Positions 21,505 to 30,647 of a DNA stretch of 64,000 nucleotides are shown in pieces; position 1 is the stretch's first letter, and each line of letters begins with the position of its first letter. The translations under genes were made by a program, and so were the position numbers. The stretch spans positions 49,171-113,170 of the forward strand of contig NZ_AQXX01000128.1 of the NCBI RefSeq assembly GCF_000376785.1. The letters are read 5' to 3'. Under the pieces are notes generated by a model. That model saw only the letters and a list, made by a program, of their open reading frames with translations. It was not told the DNA's origin and did not search any database. Source of the DNA: Hahella ganghwensis DSM 17046 (lineage in GTDB: Bacteria > Pseudomonadota > Gammaproteobacteria > Pseudomonadales > Oleiphilaceae).

Positions 21505-22356
21505 ATGAAACCAACGAGATTTTTATCTAACCTTACCCTGGTCACCCTGCTTTTACAGGGAACCACGTCGCTGGCTGAAACCATCGATGAAGCAAGACAG
21601 TTTCAGGTCGAGGTTATCGTCTTCAAACAACTGTCGCCTGAAACAGAGGAGACCTTTACCCAGCCAGCAGAACAGGAACCCGAAGCAAACAGAATTGCAC
21701 TGGTAGACTTTAACCCACTCACCGAAGATCAGGTTCAACTGCTACCGACCGACAGCTATGTTCTTGCCGAGGAAGACAAAAAGGTCCGTCGCAGCAGAGG
21801 TTATTCCGTCCTTTCACACTTCAGTTGGTTGACCCAACTACAGGAAGGCCAGAGTCTGACTTATGAGATACCCGGCTATACAGATTCAGAAAATGATACC
21901 GAGTTAACGGGTAGCATTACGGTCGCCCTAAGACGATATCTGCACACGATCCCGAAAGTCACCATCTCTCGCTGGGGCGCACCTGAACCGACTTTCCTGG
22001 ATAATCTTTTTGACGAACTTCAGGTGCCCGGCTTAACGAACGATTTCAGTGGACAACTGTCAGCAGACTCCGCCAGCCACCCTGGAGTCTCAACGGAACC
22101 ATCCCTTAACCCGATGGCGCCTTCAGAGCCAGACCACCCCTTAAGGCTTAAAGGACTAATTCCAAAAGAGTTCTACACCATTCACCAGGCCAGAAGAATG
22201 CGCAGCGGGGAAGTCCATTACTTTGACCATCCAATGTTTGGTTTGCTTATAAAAATCGTCCCGGCACAAATCACGCCTACTGGTCAGGATGACATTCCTT
22301 TGGGAGATTCCTCAGAGCCGCCAGCCTCAACACAACCTTCCACAACCAACCAGTGA
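21505..22356 (+). CDS. csiV: CsiV family peptidoglycan-binding protein
   Basis: A 283-residue exported protein with an N-terminal signal peptide (about residues 1-24, cleavage near SLAE). Family marks are FQVEVIVFKQ after the signal, RGYSVLSHFSWLTQ, ALRRYLHT, and near the C-terminus RRMRSGEVHYFDHPMFGLLIKI. In Vibrio cholerae CsiV binds peptidoglycan and supports PBP1A activity through LpoA; here the function is inferred by family. The C-terminal 25 residues are rich in Pro, Ser and Thr. It is downstream of mfd on the same strand, probably co-transcribed, and ends before a bidirectional terminator. Confidence 0.88.
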   Translation: MKPTRFLSNLTLVTLLLQGTTSLAETIDEARQFQVEVIVFKQLSPETEETFTQPAEQEPEANRIALVDFNPLTEDQVQLLPTDSYVLAEEDKKVRRSRGYSVLSHFSWLTQLQEGQSLTYEIPGYTDSENDTELTGSITVALRRYLHTIPKVTISRWGAPEPTFLDNLFDELQVPGLTNDFSGQLSADSASHPGVSTEPSLNPMAPSEPDHPLRLKGLIPKEFYTIHQARRMRSGEVHYFDHPMFGLLIKIVPAQITPTGQDDIPLGDSSEPPASTQPSTTNQ

Positions 22357-22402
22357 CAGTACCTGAAACCATTGTCTTTAAAAAGACAACTTTAGACTGG
22401 CC

Positions 22403-22435
22403 AAAAAAAAGAGCAGCTTTGAGCTGCTCTTTTTT
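22403..22435. terminator. Bidirectional Rho-independent terminator between csiV and mtnP
   Basis: GAGCAGCT (22411-22418) and AGCTGCTC (22422-22429) form a stem with a 3-base loop, with eight A to the left and six T to the right. It serves both convergent genes. Confidence 0.93.
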
Positions 22436-22464
22436 ACTATGGATCCAGATCCGGGCTATTACAA

Positions 22465-23214
<750 letters not shown>

Positions 23215-24336
23215 TTACTCGATTGATTGACTATCCATTTCTATCTGCTGAGCCAGTTTTATCTGGTCCGGCAAATGAACAGTTCGGGTCGGGAACGCAA
23301 CATCCGCCCCCTGTTCTTTGATGATGTCCATAATCCTGATTAAAACGTCCTGTTTCACATGATGGTATTCAATCCAATTAGTTGTCTTGGTAAAGGTATA
23401 GACAAAAAAGTCCAAAGATGAAGCCGCAAAGGCATTGAAATTGACAATCATTGTCTGGGTCTGGTCAATATCGTCATGCTTCTCGAGCATCTCCTTCACT
23501 TTATCCACGATTACCGCCACCTTGGTAAAATCGTCATACCGCACCCCTATGGTTTCATAAATCCGCCGATGCGACATGCGAGAAGGATTTTCCACAGCAA
23601 TAGTGGTGAACGTGGCATTCGGCACATAAAGAGGTCGCTTGTCAAAGGTTCTGATACAGGTCTGACGCCACCCGATATGCTCAACAGTCCCCTCAATCTG
23701 CTTATCCGGCGAGCGAATCCAGTCGCCAACCGAAAACGGCCGGTCCAGATAGACCATCAGCCCACCGAAAAAGTTGGCCAGCAGATCCTTGGCGGCAAAG
23801 CCTATGGCAATCCCCCCAATCCCTCCAAAAGCCAATACACCGGAAATCGAATAACCAAAGGTCTGCATCACCACAAGCGTTGCAGTAATCACAATCGACG
23901 TCCTCAGAAGCTTACTCAGAGCCATCACCGTGGTCTTATCCATTGGCTCTTTCATTCGCTCCGGAGACACAAGAATTGTCTCCGCCCCCCTGACAAAACG
24001 AAGAACAAACCAGGTCATCAGGGCTACCACCCCAATTCTCCGGATCATATCCACGGCCTCAAAAATAACCGCTCCCGTTTCTTTTTGTGCGATCTCAGCC
24101 GCCCAGGAAAGACCAATCAACCAGACCAGAAAACCAAGGGGACGTTTACCGGCTTCTATCAGCGTGTCATCCCAAAGATTTTTCGTTTTTGCCAGCTGAT
24201 TACCAAAGCGGTTTATAAGCTTTATCAGGATATAGTTCAGTATCAGGGTTATAAAAACGACGATAAAAACCTTGACCACCCAGTGCAGATTTCCTTCGGA
24301 AACACCAAGCCAGGAGATAAATTCATTCCAGGACAC
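23215..24336 (-). CDS. MscS family mechanosensitive ion channel
   Basis: A 373-residue protein with about five membrane spans, larger than E. coli MscS (286) and near the size of YnaI. The pore helix and following signature are visible: VLAFGGIGGIAIGFAAKDLLANFFGGL and the beta domain FSVGDWIRSP... (only short parts are quoted: AFGGIGGIAIGFAAKD, DRPFSVGDWI). The C-terminal cytoplasmic alpha/beta domain follows. Such channels open on hypo-osmotic shock. The start is GTG (24334-24336). It lies between nagZ and mtnP, all on the minus strand; no functional link is evident. Confidence 0.92.
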   Translation of the reverse strand: MSWNEFISWLGVSEGNLHWVVKVFIVVFITLILNYILIKLINRFGNQLAKTKNLWDDTLIEAGKRPLGFLVWLIGLSWAAEIAQKETGAVIFEAVDMIRRIGVVALMTWFVLRFVRGAETILVSPERMKEPMDKTTVMALSKLLRTSIVITATLVVMQTFGYSISGVLAFGGIGGIAIGFAAKDLLANFFGGLMVYLDRPFSVGDWIRSPDKQIEGTVEHIGWRQTCIRTFDKRPLYVPNATFTTIAVENPSRMSHRRIYETIGVRYDDFTKVAVIVDKVKEMLEKHDDIDQTQTMIVNFNAFAASSLDFFVYTFTKTTNWIEYHHVKQDVLIRIMDIIKEQGADVAFPTRTVHLPDQIKLAQQIEMDSQSIE

Positions 24337-24394
24337 TTAACACCCCATATATCAGATCTAATTAAGATTTATTTCGGCAAATCGGCCAATGTCC

Positions 24395-25429
24395 TCACGC
24401 CAGCAACATCCTGGCTTCCTCGGCAAGAGGCTTGAGGGATTTCATATCTACATCCCTCGGCATCATCGCTGCTCTGCGTCTGCTTGCAACATCCCCCAGA
24501 AGCTTATCCCTATCCATCGCTTCCAGAACGTCAAGGGCCTGATCAATTGCCGGTGAATTATTACAGGTCATAATTAAATCACACCCCGCATCTATCGCGG
24601 CGCGAACCCTGTGGGCTACTGAATCATTTTCTGATGCGCCGGACATTCCAAGGTCATCACTGATTACACAGCCTGCAAACCCCAATTGACCTCTCAATAC
24701 GTCATTAATCATGACCGGAGACTGTACAGCCGGCAGACTATCGTAGGCTTGGTAGACAACGTGTGCCGGCATGACTGCCTGCACCCCCAGATCAATCAGC
24801 CTTCTGAAGGGCACCATATCGGCTTCAATTTCCGTTTTAGAACGAGAATCAACAGCGGTTTCAACATGGGTATCCTCTTTTACATAACCATGTCCCGGAA
24901 AGTGCTTGGCGACTCCCGCCATGCCGGCTTTCCCCATACCTTGCAAAAAGTCTGCAGCCAAAACAGAGACATCCTCGGGTGTCTCGCCATAAGCCCGATT
25001 ACCAATCACCGTGTTGCGCTGATAATTCACATCCGCTACTGGCGCAAAGCTGAAATCAATATCCATCTCCCGCAATTCATAAGCCATCAAGAAACCCATA
25101 TTGCTGACGACCCGATGAACATCCAACCCTTTAGACTCTGCAAGCCCCCTGATATCACCTGCAGCAGGCAAACGGGAAAAGCCCTCTCGGAAACGCTGCA
25201 CCCGCCCTCCTTCCTGATCCACACATATCAGAATATTCTCACGGACTTGCCTGATAGACGCTACCAGCGCCTGTAATTGACTCCGGCTTTCGTAGTTTCG
25301 GGCAAAAAAGATAACGCCCCCTACCAGTGGATGGGAGAGCCTACTGATATCTTCGGATGATAAGCACACCCCTTCTATATCGATTAAAAGTGGCCCACAA
25401 GGCATAACGCTGGACATAACAGTGATCAT
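24395..25429 (-). CDS. nagZ: Beta-N-acetylhexosaminidase NagZ (murein recycling)
   Basis: A 344-residue GH3 cytoplasmic glucosaminidase that removes GlcNAc from 1,6-anhydro-MurNAc peptides. Motifs: VDQEGGRVQRF (about 70-80), APVADVN, KHFPGHGYVKEDTH (175-188; its His belongs to the catalytic loop) and ISDDLGMSGA with the nucleophile Asp at about 258/259. There is no signal peptide. Starts at residues 1, 5 or 9 of the longest frame are possible; GGA immediately precedes the first ATG, and the family usually begins just before GPLLID. In Pseudomonas the gene neighbours psrA, and here a YkuD-fold enzyme gene stands between them. Confidence 0.96.
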   Translation of the reverse strand: MITVMSSVMPCGPLLIDIEGVCLSSEDISRLSHPLVGGVIFFARNYESRSQLQALVASIRQVRENILICVDQEGGRVQRFREGFSRLPAAGDIRGLAESKGLDVHRVVSNMGFLMAYELREMDIDFSFAPVADVNYQRNTVIGNRAYGETPEDVSVLAADFLQGMGKAGMAGVAKHFPGHGYVKEDTHVETAVDSRSKTEIEADMVPFRRLIDLGVQAVMPAHVVYQAYDSLPAVQSPVMINDVLRGQLGFAGCVISDDLGMSGASENDSVAHRVRAAIDAGCDLIMTCNNSPAIDQALDVLEAMDRDKLLGDVASRRRAAMMPRDVDMKSLKPLAEEARMLLA

Positions 25430-25659
25430 TTCCTTGACTATCTGAAGGCTTGGCTGAACACCAAGCCTGGCTTTTAAATATCAGGTCTTTAGCGATACTT
25501 CTGCTTGGCTATATCTGGACCACCTAAGCTATAAAGGGATCTTCTTTAGGAAAAGCCAAGTCTATTAATAGACGGACAAGGTCTATATAAGTAAACGGCT
25601 CCCCCGACGTTTCAGTCTATCAGGAGCGATCGAGGCTCCATTTTGAGTATCGCCAATCC

Positions 25660-26145
25660 CTAGGGTTCTATAACGACAGGAGTATAAAGATCAACGAGAT
25701 CAAAAAGCTGAATGATATCCTGATTTCTCATGCGGATGCACCCATGACTGGCGGGAATCCCCATGGGTTCTGTATCCGGAGTACCGTGGATGTAGATATA
25801 GCGCCGCATGGTATCAACGTCCCCCAATCGATTGACTCCCACCTCCTTCCCGCTTAGCCATAGTATCCGACTAAGAATCCAGTCCCGGTCGGGAAACTTG
25901 ACCGCAAGATCATGAGAATAAATTTCACCGGTGAAGCGTCGACCGACAAACACCGCCCCCGCAGGCATTCCCTGACCCACCTTTGCGCGAATAATATGTT
26001 TCCCCAATGGAGTCTGCCCACTTCCTTCTTTCTGCCCGACTCCGTTTGAACCGGTCGAAATACTGAACTGGATAGGCTCCTCAAGCTTATTGCAGGAGTA
26101 AATCAGGGTTTGACGGGTAATATTGATCCGGATTTGGGAAGGCAT
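25660..26145 (-). CDS. YkuD-fold L,D-transpeptidase/L,D-carboxypeptidase, apparently cytoplasmic
   Basis: A 161-residue YkuD domain with the full catalytic motif: IHGTPDTEPMG at 119-129 and SHGCIRMRN with Cys136. It is just the domain; the sequence starts MPSQIRINITRQTLIYS with no signal peptide, membrane helix or lipobox. Exported L,D-transpeptidases crosslink or anchor proteins to murein; an enzyme left in the cytoplasm more plausibly trims recycled tetrapeptides, like the YkuD-type LD-carboxypeptidase LdcV of Vibrio. Its place next to nagZ, the cytoplasmic murein-recycling glucosaminidase (230 bases apart, same strand), supports that reading, which remains inference. The start ATG is the first in frame. 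Confidence 0.85.
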   Translation of the reverse strand: MPSQIRINITRQTLIYSCNKLEEPIQFSISTGSNGVGQKEGSGQTPLGKHIIRAKVGQGMPAGAVFVGRRFTGEIYSHDLAVKFPDRDWILSRILWLSGKEVGVNRLGDVDTMRRYIYIHGTPDTEPMGIPASHGCIRMRNQDIIQLFDLVDLYTPVVIEP

Positions 26146-26315
26146 ATAAGCGGAACTACCAGATTATTCAATTCACAGCCTGAACGGCTCTTCTTTAGGG
26201 TCTGTTTAACCCTGGACAATCAGAATAGTTCCTTTGAGACTTAATTCCAACCGGCGAATAGGCTCTTCAGCCCGCGCAAGTATCGCCACAGACACTTATG
26301 AGCAGGCGCGCTATT

Positions 26316-27002
26316 TCAGGCGCCGTGAATACCCTCTACCGCTTCCGGGCTCGTATTCAGCTCATTGCTCGCATGACTTGGAGCATTGATTCCCGCGGCC
26401 AGGAAGGGGATTAACTGGGCCACAATCTCTTCTACTGGCGCTCTGGCACCTTTTTCGTTCTCCAGAATACTTCCCAAGGCCTCAGATGAAGACATGGTAA
26501 ATGCCACCGCCCCCTGCATAAACTGCATACGCCAGAAACGCTCTACCGGCGTCAGGTGTGGAGTGGCCTGCCTCAACAGATTCATGAACAACTTAAATTC
26601 AGTGCGGTACTGCTCTTCCAGATACTTTCTCAGATGCCCCTGAGACTGAGTATAAGCAAGTCCCAGCAATCTCATGAAGATAGAAAGACTCTTTTCATTA
26701 CGACGCGGCACAGAAACAATAGATACTGTGATAATCTGAAGCAGCTCCTCCAGACTAACAGCCTCACTACCCTTGGCAGCATCGTTCAATCGTTCGCGCA
26801 GGATGCGCGTGAAAGGATTAATGAATCGATCAAATACCGCCTGAATCAGCGCGTTTTTGGAACCAAAATGGTAGTTGACGGCAGCAAGGTTCACTTTTGC
26901 CTTACTGGTAATCTGACGCAAGGATGTCTCAGAGAATCCACGCTCAGCAAAGAGCTGCTCTGCGGCATCCAAAATACGGTCGACGGTTTCTGATTGAGCC
27001 AT
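26316..27002 (-). CDS. psrA: TetR-family transcriptional regulator PsrA
   Basis: From ATG 27000-27002 the protein is 228 residues starting MAQSETVDRILDAAEQLFAE. It has a TetR helix-turn-helix (about residues 25-50, with TSLRQITSKAKVNLAAVNYH) and a C-terminal ligand/dimer domain. PsrA in Pseudomonas senses long-chain fatty acids and controls rpoS, beta-oxidation genes and itself. The frame stays open 54 codons further upstream, but that stretch has no TetR homology and would cover two palindromes matching the PsrA operator, so I place the start here. In Pseudomonas lexA follows psrA; here the next gene upstream is amt. Confidence 0.9.
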   Translation of the reverse strand: MAQSETVDRILDAAEQLFAERGFSETSLRQITSKAKVNLAAVNYHFGSKNALIQAVFDRFINPFTRILRERLNDAAKGSEAVSLEELLQIITVSIVSVPRRNEKSLSIFMRLLGLAYTQSQGHLRKYLEEQYRTEFKLFMNLLRQATPHLTPVERFWRMQFMQGAVAFTMSSSEALGSILENEKGARAPVEEIVAQLIPFLAAGINAPSHASNELNTSPEAVEGIHGA

Positions 27003-27024
27003 TGTTGTAATAGGTAATACATTC

Positions 27025-27051
27025 CAAACAAGTGTTTGAAACATACGTTTG
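27025..27051. promoter_or_regulatory. Two overlapping PsrA operators upstream of psrA
   Basis: CAAAC-N4-GTTTG at 27025-27038 is a perfect palindrome, and GAAAC-N4-GTTTG at 27038-27051 overlaps it by one base. Both fit the known PsrA consensus (G/C)AAAC-N2-4-GTTT(G/C). They lie 23-49 bases upstream of the psrA start codon, so autoregulation is the direct reading. Confidence 0.8.
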
Positions 27052-27221
27052 ATGCATAAAAATGTCAAGTAAAATGCTGTAAACGTTTTGTACAGCGGGC
27101 AATTCGCAGGAATCTTCTGACTGGTAATCACATCCGAAACAGACCGCAGCTGACGAACAGCCACGGTCTATTTAACCATGTTAAGAAATTAATTTCTGTT
27201 CTGAACTTACCGAATACTTAT

Positions 27222-28433
27222 CTAGTCTGCCCCGTTTGCACCTATCTTGTGGATAGCCAGGTCCGCCCCTTCGAATTCTTCCTCTGCGCTCAAACGAATT
27301 CCAGTCACCGCGCGCACGATGCCGTAGACAAGAAAACCGCCGACAGTTGCCACAATCACCCCCACCAGGGAGCCAACGAGCTGAGACATGAAGGTCACAC
27401 CTCCCATCCCCCCCATTGATGACAGACCAAAGATACCAGCCGCTATTCCACCCCATAGACCACATACGCCATGCAAAGGCCAAACACCTAAAACATCATC
27501 CAGTTTCGGCATTTTCTTTTGTAAAATCTCAAACAGATAAACGAACAGTGCGCCGGCAATCGCGCCGGTTACCAGGGCGCCTACTGGATGCATCAGGTCC
27601 GACCCCGCACAAACCGCAACCAAACCTGCCAGTGGGCCATTATGAATAAAGCCAGGATCCTTACGCCCCACCAGCATTGAACTAACGATTCCGCCAACCA
27701 TCGCCATCAGACTGTTAACGGCAACCAGGCCACTGACAGATTCCAGCGTTTGAGCAGACATCACGTTGAACCCGAACCATCCTACAGTCAGGATCCAGGC
27801 TCCCAATGCCAGAAACGGAATATTGGATGGGGCAAAAGCGACAAGCTTACCATTCCGGTAGCGGCCATTCCGTGTCCCCAAAAGATATATTGCAGCAAAG
27901 GCGATCCAGCCACCTACAGCATGCACAACGATAGAACCGGCAAAATCATGGAACTCGGCGCCAAAGGTATTATTAAGGAATGATTGAAATCCGTAATTTC
28001 CATTCCAGACCATCCCCTCAAAGAAGGGATACACCAATCCGACACAAAGTGATGCGGCGATCAGCATGGGGTAGAATTTCGCCCGCTCAGCCACACCACC
28101 AGAGATAATGGCGGGAATGGCGGCTGCGAATGTCAGCAGGAAGAAAAATTTCACCAGGTCATAACCGTTTTTCTCGCTCAACTCCTGAGCTCCGACGAGA
28201 AAATCGACACCATAAGCAATCTGATACCCTACAAAAAAATAGGCAAGTGTCGACACCCCGAAATCGGTCATAATCTTGACCAGTGCATTGACCTGGTTCT
28301 TATGCCTGACAGTCCCCACTTCAAGAAATGCGAAACCAGCATGCATTGCCAGCACCATGATTGCCCCTAACAGAATAAATAACGTATCAGCTCCCTGCAT
28401 CAGAGATTGAACTGCATTGTTAATATCTTCCAC
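27222..28433 (-). CDS. amt: Ammonium transporter (Amt/MEP/Rh family)
   Basis: A 403-residue membrane protein with eleven expected spans. The pore histidine pair is present at His171 (SIVVHAVGG) and His321 (WPLHGVCGLWGG), with the family motif FHDFAGS. No signal peptide is seen, unlike E. coli AmtB. It conducts ammonium, usually gated by a GlnK/PII protein; no glnK gene is adjacent. The start is GTG (28431-28433) with GGAG about 7 bases upstream. NtrC-like palindromes upstream (28479-28720) suggest nitrogen control, but I could not find a sigma-54 promoter between them and the gene. Confidence 0.95.
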   Translation of the reverse strand: MEDINNAVQSLMQGADTLFILLGAIMVLAMHAGFAFLEVGTVRHKNQVNALVKIMTDFGVSTLAYFFVGYQIAYGVDFLVGAQELSEKNGYDLVKFFFLLTFAAAIPAIISGGVAERAKFYPMLIAASLCVGLVYPFFEGMVWNGNYGFQSFLNNTFGAEFHDFAGSIVVHAVGGWIAFAAIYLLGTRNGRYRNGKLVAFAPSNIPFLALGAWILTVGWFGFNVMSAQTLESVSGLVAVNSLMAMVGGIVSSMLVGRKDPGFIHNGPLAGLVAVCAGSDLMHPVGALVTGAIAGALFVYLFEILQKKMPKLDDVLGVWPLHGVCGLWGGIAAGIFGLSSMGGMGGVTFMSQLVGSLVGVIVATVGGFLVYGIVRAVTGIRLSAEEEFEGADLAIHKIGANGAD

Positions 28434-28478
28434 GAATCACTCCTATTTACGCTCTTCAATAGTGCACGCTTCGCTTGA

Positions 28479-28494
28479 TGCACCATTTGTGTGC
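28479..28494. promoter_or_regulatory. NtrC-like half-conserved site proximal to amt
   Basis: TGCACCATTTGTGTGC has a perfect left half of the NtrC consensus TGCACYA-N3-TRGTGCA and an imperfect right half. It is about 50 bases upstream of the amt start. Confidence 0.4.
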
Positions 28495-28631
28495 TCTATA
28501 CAGCTCCACAGAGAAATTCAAATAAACTCTCTATCTCACTGTTATTATTAGTTTTTTATCATCTGACCAGATAGAGCATATATTGCTCTGAGTTCAGAAG
28601 AGCTAATTAGAAGCAAAAATCGAACCTGAAA

Positions 28632-28648
28632 CGCACCATATCAATGCA
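28632..28648. promoter_or_regulatory. NtrC-like imperfect site
   Basis: CGCACCATATCAATGCA matches the left half (GCACCA) and most of the right half (ATGCA) of the NtrC palindrome, between the proximal and the distal sites. Confidence 0.35.
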
Positions 28649-28703
28649 TTCAGACAGGTTAAAGGAAGGAATCAGGACGACACGGGTATTCTACAACGCT
28701 CAA

Positions 28704-28720
28704 TGCACCATCATGGTGCC
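28704..28720. promoter_or_regulatory. NtrC-type enhancer palindrome upstream of amt
   Basis: TGCACCATCATGGTGCC matches the NtrC consensus TGCACYA-N3-TRGTGCA at all but the last base (GCACCA-TCA-TGGTGC is a perfect palindrome). It lies about 270 bases upstream of amt, a usual enhancer distance, and 47 bases after the stop of the macrodomain gene. The perfection of the palindrome makes it the most convincing of the three sites. Confidence 0.65.
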
Positions 28721-28766
28721 GTTCTGAATTCGCTGGTGGGCACTAGAACTGGTAGACGGGTTTGAT

Positions 28767-29270
28767 TTAGGAATGATCAATTTCAGATCTGAAATGGGTT
28801 GCCAGATTCTGGTCAATAACAGCAAAAACTATTTCCTTAATGTGAGCGGCAGTTTCAAGGCCGGACTTCACTGACCGAACCGCCACAGGAACAGCCTTTT
28901 CAAGCGGATAACCAAAAATACCGCAACTGATTGCGGGAAATGCAATTGAGCGGCATTGGTGCTGATCCGCAAGAGAAAGGGCACGATGGTAACAGGACGC
29001 CAATAAAGCTTCTTCATTGTGAGCACCTCCCTCCCACACCGGCCCCACAGCATGAATGACATATCGAGCAGGTAGATCGAATCCTTCGGTCAAGACAGCA
29101 CTTCCCGTGTCACACCCACGAAGTTGACGACAAGCCTCAGCCAATTTCGGACCTGCGGCGCGATGAATCGCCCCACAAACACCTCCGCCTGGCAATAATT
29201 GCCTGTTGGCAGCGTTGACAATGGCATCCACTTCAAGGGAAGTAATATCAACAAGCTCTACCCTGATCAT
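28767..29270 (-). CDS. Macrodomain protein, O-acetyl-ADP-ribose deacetylase type
   Basis: A 167-residue single macrodomain close in length to E. coli YmdB (177). ADP-ribose site motifs: [20 protein letters not shown], where the usual GDIT reads VDIT, then [23 protein letters not shown], and [12 protein letters not shown] near residue 110. Proteins of this type hydrolyse O-acetyl-ADP-ribose or remove mono-ADP-ribose. There is no toxin or ADP-ribosyltransferase gene next to it. It is on the same strand as amt but 330 bases upstream, with NtrC-like sites between, so joint transcription is doubtful. Confidence 0.92.
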   Translation of the reverse strand: MIRVELVDITSLEVDAIVNAANRQLLPGGGVCGAIHRAAGPKLAEACRQLRGCDTGSAVLTEGFDLPARYVIHAVGPVWEGGAHNEEALLASCYHRALSLADQHQCRSIAFPAISCGIFGYPLEKAVPVAVRSVKSGLETAAHIKEIVFAVIDQNLATHFRSEIDHS

Positions 29271-29358
29271 AAAGTCCCCCTAACTACTGATTTTCCTATT
29301 TACCCATTTGCTCTCTTTCCGTTTTCTTCTAATTCCTGCTAACAGCAAACAAGGACAC

Positions 29359-30360
29359 TTACGCTAAATCAACAAATTCCGATTGCAGCCTGGAGGAAGT
29401 TTTCATGTATTCATTTTTAACAACCTTGAAGGCCTGTTGCGCCTCCAGCATATACATCAGATAAAGGCGAATCGCCGCCGCTGAACGCATCGCCTTGATG
29501 ATCGCTTTCTGCCGACTCAACAGGACAATTCTTCGGTAACGCTTATCACCTAGCGATTTACGATAAGGAAGCATCATCTGACACTGGTATGCCAATCCAT
29601 TGCTGCCCTCCAGCATTCGGATATGGCTGATAGCACGAAACTCAATCGCTTTTTTCTGCTCCACCAGTTCTTTATGGTCAGGCACCTTAACGAACATATG
29701 ACGAATGGGAGGAATGGCAAAGGACAAAAGAGCAATCAGCACCCCAAAAGCCACGCCAGCCACCCATGCCGGAAAAAAGCCGAACCATCCAATCAAAAAC
29801 ACCCCCAGAGCCAGCAGATCGGCCAGCAACCACAAATCCCGCCGTCTTTTGGCACTCAATATTCGCACAGCGTCAGGATATTGTTTCAGTGCCAGCAGCT
29901 CATAATTCAGCACTTCGAGCGGCTCGCATTCGCGAATGATCTGAATCAGACGTACCTGCTTCTCCTTTAATTTTTGCCATTCTTGTTTCCTTTGCTCAGC
30001 ACTTTGCTGAGCTGCCTGCGGATTCTCTTTCCCTGCGGGAGCTGTTTTGTCCGCCCCCCCTCTGGTAGAAGAATTGGAAACAGAAGACTCATTCCCCGTG
30101 GCGACCTTCGACTCCTTTCCTGCCAAAGCGTTCTGCCCTCCCTTCGCTGGGAGCCTGCTCTTGGCTGGAGACCTTTTATCATTCCGGTCAGTTTTTTGCG
30201 CAGGAGGTTTGCTGCCACCAGCACCTTTTTCGCTGGTCGCAGGAAGGTTTTTGCTACGATGCTCTTCTATCGCCTTTTTAATCGGGTCCAGCTCGCCTCT
30301 TGCCAAAGCTCGCAGTTCTTCGGGTTCCAGATCTCGCTGGGTTGAATTATGTATTTTCAT
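29359..30360 (-). CDS. Unrecognised membrane protein with charged low-complexity N-terminus
   Basis: 333 residues; I do not recognise a family. Residues about 30-130 are low complexity, rich in Lys, Ser, Ala, Gly and Pro, then a helical, probably coiled-coil stretch (about 130-170) with many Gln, Glu and Lys. Two adjacent hydrophobic segments (about 182-220, LLADLLALGVFLIGWFGFF and the next) make a membrane hairpin. The last 110 residues are predicted helical and basic (KRYRRIVLLSRQKAIIKAM). Both ends should be cytoplasmic. It is separated from its neighbours by 88 bases (macrodomain gene) and is divergent from ribE. Real-gene evidence is length, start MKIHNSTQRDLEPEEL and the domain-like layout. 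Confidence 0.75.
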   Translation of the reverse strand: MKIHNSTQRDLEPEELRALARGELDPIKKAIEEHRSKNLPATSEKGAGGSKPPAQKTDRNDKRSPAKSRLPAKGGQNALAGKESKVATGNESSVSNSSTRGGADKTAPAGKENPQAAQQSAEQRKQEWQKLKEKQVRLIQIIRECEPLEVLNYELLALKQYPDAVRILSAKRRRDLWLLADLLALGVFLIGWFGFFPAWVAGVAFGVLIALLSFAIPPIRHMFVKVPDHKELVEQKKAIEFRAISHIRMLEGSNGLAYQCQMMLPYRKSLGDKRYRRIVLLSRQKAIIKAMRSAAAIRLYLMYMLEAQQAFKVVKNEYMKTSSRLQSEFVDLA

Positions 30361-30647
30361 AGATCCATATTTCGCTATCGCAGGCTGATCACCCCTTACG
30401 GAGCATTGTCAGTTTTTTGACATCACTAAGCTTATTATGAGGTATAGGCAATACTCAGGCCATTTCAATATGTTGATTACCGGAAAATGACTGACTTTTG
30501 ATAAAGACCAGGCAACCTGTAAGTAGCCAGGAGCGTGTAATAGGCGAAATCGTAATCAACCTCCAATAAATTTGTACGAATGGCTTAATTTTCGCCCGGC
30601 TTGACCTTATCCTTACACCCTTGATGTTATTACAGGTCAAATTGTTA

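Noticed and set aside
23476..24435. 319-codon plus-strand frame opposite the MscS gene
   Set aside because: Low complexity, Gly/Pro/His/Lys-rich antisense translation; MscS motifs on the other strand are complete.
27003..27164. N-terminal 54-codon extension of psrA
   Set aside because: No TetR homology, and it would place two PsrA operators inside the coding region.
28434..28680. Sigma-54 promoter for amt
   Set aside because: Several TGGTGC and TGGAGC starts were checked, but none has a GC at the required -12 spacing.
30361..30647. FMN riboswitch upstream of ribE
   Set aside because: I looked for the RFN core pattern in the leader and did not find it.
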